This document shows, piece by piece, positions 7,248 through 10,758 of a stretch of DNA of 10,758 nucleotides; position 1 is the stretch's first letter, and each line of letters starts with the position of its first letter. Position numbers and translations under genes: made by a program. The notes below the pieces were generated by a model. That model worked only from the letters and a program-made list of their open reading frames with translations, did no database searches and had not been told where the DNA came from. Source of the stretch: an uncultured Clostridium sp. (GTDB taxonomy: Bacteria > Bacillota > Clostridia > TANB77 > CAG-508); the NCBI GenBank assembly GCA_900553945.1, contig USFR01000018.1:1-10758 (forward strand). Reading direction: 5' to 3'.

Positions 7248-7719
7248 CTACCAATACGTTTACGTTTCCTCTTTTATCAACTGGTAGGAATTCTTTTTCG
7301 GCTAGTATTATACCTTGTTTATTATTTAAAATTGAATATTCTTCACCGTTTGAACACCAATCACTTGATCCATTTTCTATTCCATCATATTCATGTTTTG
7401 GTGTAGCTTTTATAATTCCAATTATTACTGCTACTGCATAAACAAAGGTAAACCTCCATATTGTTGCCCAGAACATTCCATGTGATTCTCCTGCAATACA
7501 TAGTCCAATTGCTTCCCACGGTTTTACGATATATGTTCCTAATGATTCAAATAGATTTGCCCATCTTTGTCCACTGTCTGATACTGAAAATGCATCTTTA
7601 ACAGCTAAGCTCATAGGCGCAACAAATACTATGATTAAAATTAACCATAGTATGAAGCTTACTATTAACTTTGTTTTTATTTTTTTGATGGCTCTTGAAA
7701 TTTTTTCTTGAAATTTCAT
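7225..7719 (-). CDS. VirD4/TraG-type coupling ATPase, N-terminal membrane part (frameshifted)
   Basis: This is the 5' portion of the same gene. A basic N-terminus is followed by two membrane helices at about residues 18-39 and 85-104, with an extracytoplasmic stretch between them, the usual layout of VirD4-type proteins. After KGVFN-like cytoplasmic sequence it reaches VNVLVVG, the strand leading into Walker A, and then shifts frame into RFWCW and a stop. The expected reading VVGGSGAGKS appears if either C7242 or A7243 (minus-strand bases) is left out. The start ATG has an AAGGATGAG ribosome site and lies 32 nt after the preceding gene, third in the operon. Confidence 0.82.
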   Translation of the reverse strand: MKFQEKISRAIKKIKTKLIVSFILWLILIIVFVAPMSLAVKDAFSVSDSGQRWANLFESLGTYIVKPWEAIGLCIAGESHGMFWATIWRFTFVYAVAVIIGIIKATPKHEYDGIENGSSDWCSNGEEYSILNNKQGIILAEKEFLPVDKRGNVNVLVVGRFWCW

Positions 7720-7751
7720 ATTATCTCATCCTTTTCTTTGGTTATTATTGC

Positions 7752-8174
7752 CTATCTTTCTGTTGGATTATTTTGTTCGTATTTTTCTTGAGCGCTTTTT
7801 TCAAGTTCTGCTCTTTCTCTTGCAGCTTTTTGTGTTTCATTTTCAGGAACTTGTTTTACTTGTTCTGCTCTTCCAATACGTCTGTCTACTACGATTTTCA
7901 CACCGTTTTTGTGCATTTCGGCAGCAGTTACTGGAACAAGTGAATCTCCTTGCTGTGCAGGTTTAATTCCTTCTTTTATTTTTGCTGCAGGTTGAACTGT
8001 TGCACTTGTTACATCTTTATAACTTGTTTCAAATCCTGCTGGTGCAACTTCTCTTTGATTTGTGGCAATTACTATGCATTCATCTGTTACTGCCATTAAT
8101 TTTTGTGCTTCTTCTGGATTTACATAATATTTTTTACTATTCTCAGTTTGAGCATTAGTATTTTGCATTTCCAT
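7752..8174 (-). CDS. Unrecognised small soluble protein in the coupling-ATPase operon
   Basis: I do not recognise this 140-residue protein. It has no signal peptide or membrane helix. The N-terminal third is polar, the middle (about 60-105) contains VTAAEMHKNGVKIVVDRRIG and looks folded, and the last 35 residues are highly charged (Glu/Lys/Arg, Gln) and probably helical or disordered. AAAGGGG precedes the ATG at good spacing. It lies 15 nt after the 177-residue gene and 32 nt before the ATPase gene, so all three are probably co-transcribed. An accessory or substrate-adaptor role for the ATPase is possible from position only. Confidence 0.75.
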   Translation of the reverse strand: MEMQNTNAQTENSKKYYVNPEEAQKLMAVTDECIVIATNQREVAPAGFETSYKDVTSATVQPAAKIKEGIKPAQQGDSLVPVTAAEMHKNGVKIVVDRRIGRAEQVKQVPENETQKAARERAELEKSAQEKYEQNNPTER

Positions 8175-8189
8175 AACTTTCCCCTTTCG

Positions 8190-8723
8190 CTAGTTTCTAT
8201 CTTTCTTATCTGTAATTTCAAACATTACGTACGTTTTATTTGCTTGTAATGTACATTTTCCTTTTACTTCATTTGTTTTCTCGTCAAAATATAATTTTGG
8301 CTTTACTTCATCTGTAGTATCTGGGTCTATTATTGTTATTGGTCTTTTTAAATTTGGTGTATATTCAAAATCTCTAAACTCTGTTTCTTGTTCGTTATAT
8401 AATGTCTCGAATCTCATTGGAACAGGAGTGTTTGAAACTCTGACTATATTTGTTTTTGTTTCTAAAAAACCATTATTTACAACTACTCTATCTTTTCCAA
8501 AAGAGAATATTACTAATTCATTTCCTTCTGGTGCTGGGTCCATTAAAAAGAATGTTTTCTTTTTGTTGTTTCCAACAAATTCTTCCGAATATCTTAGTCT
8601 TTCAATTGTAAATTTTGGTGATTTGTCTAAAAATTCTTTTTCTGTTTTGTTTACTTTATATATTACTGTGTTTATAGATTGTGGTTCAGTAATACTAAAG
8701 TGCTTTCCAAAAATTTCTTCCAT
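8190..8723 (-). CDS. Unrecognised 177-residue protein, first gene of the coupling-ATPase operon
   Basis: I do not recognise this protein. It lacks cysteine, a signal peptide and membrane helices. Alternating hydrophobic and polar residues suggest a mainly beta-strand fold, for example KTFFLMDPAPEGNELVIFSF and TYVMFEITDKKDRN at the end. The start is set by AGAAGGGGTG a few bases upstream of the ATG. It is the first gene behind the consensus promoter at 8786-8814. Being transcribed ahead of a VirD4-type ATPase suggests a link to the same process; nothing in the sequence shows which. Confidence 0.75.
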   Translation of the reverse strand: MEEIFGKHFSITEPQSINTVIYKVNKTEKEFLDKSPKFTIERLRYSEEFVGNNKKKTFFLMDPAPEGNELVIFSFGKDRVVVNNGFLETKTNIVRVSNTPVPMRFETLYNEQETEFRDFEYTPNLKRPITIIDPDTTDEVKPKLYFDEKTNEVKGKCTLQANKTYVMFEITDKKDRN

Positions 8724-8737
8724 TTTACACCCCTTCT

Positions 8738-8755
8738 ATACAAAATAATTTGTAT
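8738..8755 (-). promoter_or_regulatory. Dyad in the leader of the coupling-ATPase operon
   Basis: ATACAAA-ATAA-TTTGTAT is a perfect 7-bp inverted repeat with a 4-nt centre. It lies in the transcribed leader just upstream of the ribosome site of the first gene. It could be an operator for a dimeric repressor or an RNA hairpin near the ribosome site. Confidence 0.4.
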
Positions 8756-8785
8756 TTTATCTTTCGTATAATCAAACATAGTTTA

Positions 8786-8814
8786 ATTATACAACCTTTT
8801 ATCTTTTATGTCAA
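8786..8814 (-). promoter_or_regulatory. Full-consensus sigma-A promoter of the coupling-ATPase operon
   Basis: The minus strand reads TTGACA (8809-8814), a 17-bp spacer, then TATAAT (8786-8791): 12 of 12 consensus bases with ideal spacing. The -35 box starts 3 bp past the stop codon of the DnaJ-like gene. Start of transcription is expected near 8779, giving a leader of about 55 nt. Such a strong core promoter implies either high expression or control by a repressor. Confidence 0.9.
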
Positions 8815-8817
8815 CAA

Positions 8818-9711
8818 TCATAAGGCTTTTGCTTTTCTTGGATTAAAATTACTTATATCTTTTAATTTTTTTAGTAATTTCAATTCCTCTTCATTAATTG
8901 TGGTTGGCATCATAATTTTTACAACAACAACTAATTTTCCTCTTCCGCCTTTTCCATCTTTGTATCCTTTGTCATCTATTATTATTTTCTCACCACTTTG
9001 TATTCCTTTTGGAACATCAACCATCACTTCTTCATCTATTCCAGTTATTGCAACTTTTGTGCTAAGTGCTGATTCCCATGGTGTTATAGGCAATTCTGTA
9101 TAAAGATCTATTCCATTTAATTTCAAATTTTGGCTGTCTTTTATTTTAATTCTTATGAATAAATCTCCGTTTTTTCCTCCATTTTTTCCAGCTTTTCCTT
9201 GGCCTAGAACTCTAATTTTTTCATTGTTTCTAATCCCGGCTGGAATTTTAACATCTATTTTTTTGTTTCCACCATCTACTGTTTTAAAGTTTAAAACTTT
9301 TGTAACTCCAAAATATGCTTCTGTAATTGTTGATGTTACTTCTGTGAATATGTCTTCTCCTTTTTCTGGCTCTCCTCTGAATTTCACATTTTGAGTTTCA
9401 TCAGATTTCTTTTCGCCAAAAAATAAATTCATAAAGTCTTTTACTTTTGCATCTCTGTATTTTTCATTTTGTTTATTTTTTCTTCCTATGTAATAATACC
9501 ATAGTCTGTCGTATTTTCTTCTTTTCTTTCCATCTGATAGTGTATTATATGCTTCGCTTATGTCTTTAAATCTTTCTTCTGCTTTTTTATTATTTCTATT
9601 TACATCTGGATGATATTTTTTTGCTTGTTCTCTATACGCATTTTTTACTTCATCCAAGCTAACTCTACTATTCTCAAACCCCAATATTTTATAATAATCT
9701 TTTATTACCAT
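8818..9711 (-). CDS. DnaJ/CbpA-type J-domain co-chaperone without zinc finger
   Basis: This 297-residue protein starts with a J domain (about 1-70; DYYKILG at 5-11 and the HPD motif at 34-36), which stimulates the ATPase of DnaK. A charged linker (about 71-115) lacks the Gly/Phe richness of classical DnaJ, and there is no cysteine-rich zinc finger. Two C-terminal substrate-binding domains follow, from GEDIFTEVTSTITEAYFG (about 118) to VKIMMPTT. This is the type II layout seen in CbpA. The ATG has a GGGGGA ribosome site. It is probably not the main housekeeping DnaJ, which normally sits beside dnaK and grpE; neither is here. It lies directly upstream of the coupling-ATPase operon but has its own promoter, and that operon starts again with a consensus promoter. 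Confidence 0.9.
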   Translation of the reverse strand: MVIKDYYKILGFENSRVSLDEVKNAYREQAKKYHPDVNRNNKKAEERFKDISEAYNTLSDGKKRRKYDRLWYYYIGRKNKQNEKYRDAKVKDFMNLFFGEKKSDETQNVKFRGEPEKGEDIFTEVTSTITEAYFGVTKVLNFKTVDGGNKKIDVKIPAGIRNNEKIRVLGQGKAGKNGGKNGDLFIRIKIKDSQNLKLNGIDLYTELPITPWESALSTKVAITGIDEEVMVDVPKGIQSGEKIIIDDKGYKDGKGGRGKLVVVVKIMMPTTINEEELKLLKKLKDISNFNPRKAKAL

Positions 9712-9746
9712 TTAACATCCCCCAAACATTGGATAATTTCGTAGTT

Positions 9747-9755
9747 ATTATATCA
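9747..9755 (-). promoter_or_regulatory. Extended -10 promoter of the DnaJ-like gene
   Basis: The minus strand reads TGATATAAT, a perfect extended -10, about 36 bp upstream of the ATG. There is no good -35 and no CIRCE inverted repeat, so HrcA heat-shock control is not indicated. Confidence 0.55.
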
Positions 9756-9875
9756 TAGTATTATGTGAAAAGAAACTACTTTTTTTATTAAATGCTGAAA
9801 AAATAAAAAGAAATTTTGACGTGTTTTTATATTATAAATTAATAAGAACATTATATTTATTTTTCTGGAAAAACA

Positions 9876-9884
9876 TGATATACT
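9876..9884 (+). promoter_or_regulatory. Extended -10 promoter of the antitoxin-like gene
   Basis: TGATATACT matches the extended -10 pattern with one base off, placing the start of transcription near 9891, about 24 nt before the ATG. No strong -35 lies at the expected distance. Confidence 0.5.
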
Positions 9885-9914
9885 AATGTAAAATTGTTAT
9901 GGAGGTAAACTTAT

Positions 9915-10157
9915 ATGTCTATTGAAAAGCAAAAGTTATATAATGAGATTGAAACATTGCCTGAAGAACTTACAAATCAAGTTATAAATTTTATTGAATA
10001 TTTAAAATTGTCATATATAGATATGGATGCACCAGATAGTGTAACAATAAAAAGCAAAAAAGATTTAAAAGAAAAATTACAAAAGGGTTTAGATGATATA
10101 AATTCAAATAATGTATATTCATTGGATGAGATTTTTTCAAAAATGGAGAATCTATAA
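9915..10157 (+). CDS. Small antitoxin-like protein (DUF2281/RelB-type), apparently without its toxin
   Basis: This 80-residue protein is the only clear protein gene on the plus strand. A GGAGG site 9 nt upstream fixes the start. The first half (LPEELTNQVINFIEYLKL) is the amphipathic helix pattern of DUF2281-type antitoxins. The second half (KEKLQKGLDDINSNNVYSLDEIF) resembles the toxin-binding tail of RelB/ParD-type antitoxins. Such proteins neutralise a toxin encoded directly downstream and repress their own promoter. Here only a 22-codon frame follows, so the toxin seems lost or replaced. Family assignment is from sequence pattern only. Confidence 0.7.
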   Translation: MSIEKQKLYNEIETLPEELTNQVINFIEYLKLSYIDMDAPDSVTIKSKKDLKEKLQKGLDDINSNNVYSLDEIFSKMENL

Positions 10158-10174
10158 AAAAATAGGAGAAAAAT

Positions 10175-10243
10175 ATGAAAAAATATAAATTTCTGTCTAA
10201 TTTTTCCAAATTTCATTGTCAAACTTTTCATCTCTGTATATAA
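10175..10243 (+). CDS. Tiny frame after the antitoxin-like gene, possible toxin remnant
   Basis: An ATG with a well-placed AGGAG (10164-10168) opens a 22-codon frame beginning MKKYKF and ending inside the -10 box of the next promoter. It stands 17 nt after the antitoxin-like stop, exactly where a toxin gene should start, and MKKYK resembles the opening of RelE-type toxins. The rest shows no toxin features. It is either a truncated toxin start or a chance frame. Confidence 0.3.
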   Translation: MKKYKFLSNFSKFHCQTFHLCI

Positions 10244-10244
10244 T
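10216..10244 (+). promoter_or_regulatory. Sigma-A promoter of a predicted small RNA
   Basis: TTGTCA (10216-10221), a 17-bp spacer and TATAAT (10239-10244): 11 of 12 consensus bases. No protein gene lies downstream on this strand within the window; the transcript would meet a terminator after about 80 nt. Confidence 0.75.
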
Positions 10245-10250
10245 AAAAAT

Positions 10251-10329
10251 AGGAAATGAAATCCACGTAAGTGGTTGCCAAAGAATAGATAAGCCATTCG
10301 TTGGGCAAAAGCAGAATGGCTTATTTTTT
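10251..10329 (+). ncRNA. Predicted small structured RNA of about 80 nt, unrecognised family
   Basis: The unit has its own near-consensus promoter and a strong terminator and contains no useful reading frame. The RNA would start near 10251. It has a hairpin CCAC-GUAA-GUGG (10263-10274) with a GNRA tetraloop, a short linker, and an 11-bp terminator stem with a 14-nt loop. UUGCC (10275-10279) is complementary to GGCAA (10304-10308) in that loop, so a 5-bp pseudoknot is possible. I compared it from memory with common riboswitches, SRP RNA, tmRNA and 6S RNA and none fits. It is more likely a trans-acting RNA than a leader, because no plus-strand gene follows before the opposing surface protein gene. 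Confidence 0.55.
10289..10329 (+). terminator. Rho-independent terminator of the predicted small RNA
   Basis: A perfect 11-bp stem ATAAGCCATTC/GAATGGCTTAT (10289-10299 with 10314-10324) is followed by six T residues (10324-10329). Confidence 0.88.
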
Positions 10330-10398
10330 ATTGCCTATGTAGTAAAGTACAAACGATGATTAACAAGGCAACATTTATGATAGTCATACCTACTAATC

Positions 10399-10445
10399 AA
10401 AAAAAATTAGGAGAATTAACTTACTGTTAATCTCCTAATTTTTTT
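10399..10445 (-). terminator. Rho-independent terminator of the right-hand surface protein gene
   Basis: Arms 10426-10445 and 10399-10420 pair over about 20 bp with one bulged base and a TTACT loop. A-runs outside one arm and T-runs outside the other make it usable from both strands. It begins 12 nt after the stop codon of the leftward surface protein gene. Confidence 0.88.
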
Positions 10446-10456
10446 GACTTCTATTA

Positions 10457-10758
10457 TTAACGTTTTTTCTTAATTACGTAAATTCCTGCTGTTAATGAAA
10501 TCATTATCAATAGAACGCTTCCTGCGATTGCAACATATGGAACTTCACCTGTTCCTACAGCTACGATCAAATCAGCTTTACTTTCGTTATCAGTTGTATT
10601 CTTTTCTTCAAATCCAGCTTCATTTTCTGTGATAATGCTTGCAATATTTTCTTTTGTTCCTACATTACTATCACCATTCTGCCATCCTAGAACTACTTGA
10701 TACTCTCTGCTTTCTCCTGGTTTAATCTCATCGGTTTCTAGACTTGCTGTTGTTTCTT
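10457..10758 (-). CDS. C-terminal end of a cell-surface protein (partial)
   Basis: This frame enters from the right edge and ends at TAA 10457-10459, with 99 full codons visible. It reads through EIKPGESREYQVVLGW and VGTKENIASI, the pattern of a DUF11/pilin-like beta-sandwich repeat end. It then gives KADLIVAVGTGE, a hydrophobic helix of about 23 residues, IKKKR and the stop. The helix and basic tail would anchor the protein in the membrane with the body outside. There is no LPXTG box; the conserved stretch before the helix is nearly identical to that of the 571-1104 remnant. Base use is slightly less A/T-biased than in the remnant, which fits an active gene. Confidence 0.72.
   Translation of the reverse strand, partial: ETTASLETDEIKPGESREYQVVLGWQNGDSNVGTKENIASIITENEAGFEEKNTTDNESKADLIVAVGTGEVPYVAIAGSVLLIMISLTAGIYVIKKKR
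10470..10580. repeat. Diverged direct repeat, copy 2 (surface protein anchor)
   Basis: This is the partner of 585-694, in the same orientation about 9.9 kb away. The two encode KADLIVAVGTGE(I/V)PYVAIAG and the following helix. Confidence 0.75.

Noticed and set aside
9720..9914. CIRCE heat-shock operator ahead of the DnaJ-like gene
   Set aside because: The TTAGCACTC/GAGTGCTAA inverted repeat is absent.
10251..10290. Possible metabolite riboswitch aptamer
   Set aside because: The short hairpin-linker-terminator layout resembles small riboswitches, but I could match no known core, and no plus-strand gene follows for it to control.
9977..10297. Minus-strand frames of 72-106 codons opposite the antitoxin-like gene
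   Set aside because: They are Phe-rich shadow frames with no ribosome site, crossing the plus-strand promoter and terminator stem.

Overview
The window is AT-rich, low-GC DNA that reads with the standard bacterial code (TAA and TGA both act as stops; Trp is TGG). Shine-Dalgarno sites are strong (AAGGAG, GGAGG, AAGGGG), promoters look like sigma-A promoters (TTGACA/TATAAT and TGnTATAAT), rho-independent terminators are A/T-flanked, and tRNA genes encode their CCA ends. Together with the gene content this suggests a Firmicute of the class Clostridia, possibly an uncultured gut lineage. That placement is inference, since no rRNA or marker gene is present.

Layout. Almost everything is transcribed leftward (minus strand). 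(1) 1-1142: the start of one surface protein gene leaving the window on the left, a terminator, and a 5'-truncated remnant of a second surface protein gene that keeps its MucBP-like tail and C-terminal membrane anchor. (2) 1105-2024: one complete short-chain dehydrogenase of the FabG/YmfI type with an extended -10 promoter and a perfect 13-bp terminator. (3) 2049-2495: a compact tRNA operon transcribed Lys(UUU)-Glu(UUC)-Thr(UGU) from a near-consensus promoter to a terminator, followed by two palindromes. (4) 2537-5490: a coupled pair, a YhaO-like SbcD-type nuclease and a YhaN-like SbcC/Rad50-type ATPase whose coiled coil holds a membrane hairpin instead of a zinc hook. (5) 5603-8814: an operon with a consensus promoter and a 14-bp stem terminator, encoding two unrecognised soluble proteins and a VirD4/TraG-type coupling ATPase. 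A one-base frameshift falls exactly at the ATPase's Walker A motif. (6) 8818-9711: a DnaJ/CbpA-type co-chaperone lying immediately upstream. (7) 9876-10329, plus strand: an antitoxin-like gene without a recognisable toxin, then a promoter-hairpin-terminator unit that looks like a small RNA gene of about 80 nt. (8) 10399-10758: the C-terminal end of a third surface protein gene, with the same anchor sequence as the remnant in region 1.

How the parts fit. YhaO and YhaN should form one DNA-end-processing complex. The coupling ATPase operon suggests a conjugation-like DNA or protein export role, but no relaxase, VirB4 or other transfer gene is in view, so its role is open. The paralogous surface protein ends at both edges mark the region as one where a surface protein family has expanded and partly decayed. 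The most notable items are the frameshifted Walker A, the predicted small RNA, and the shared C-terminal anchor motif of the surface proteins.
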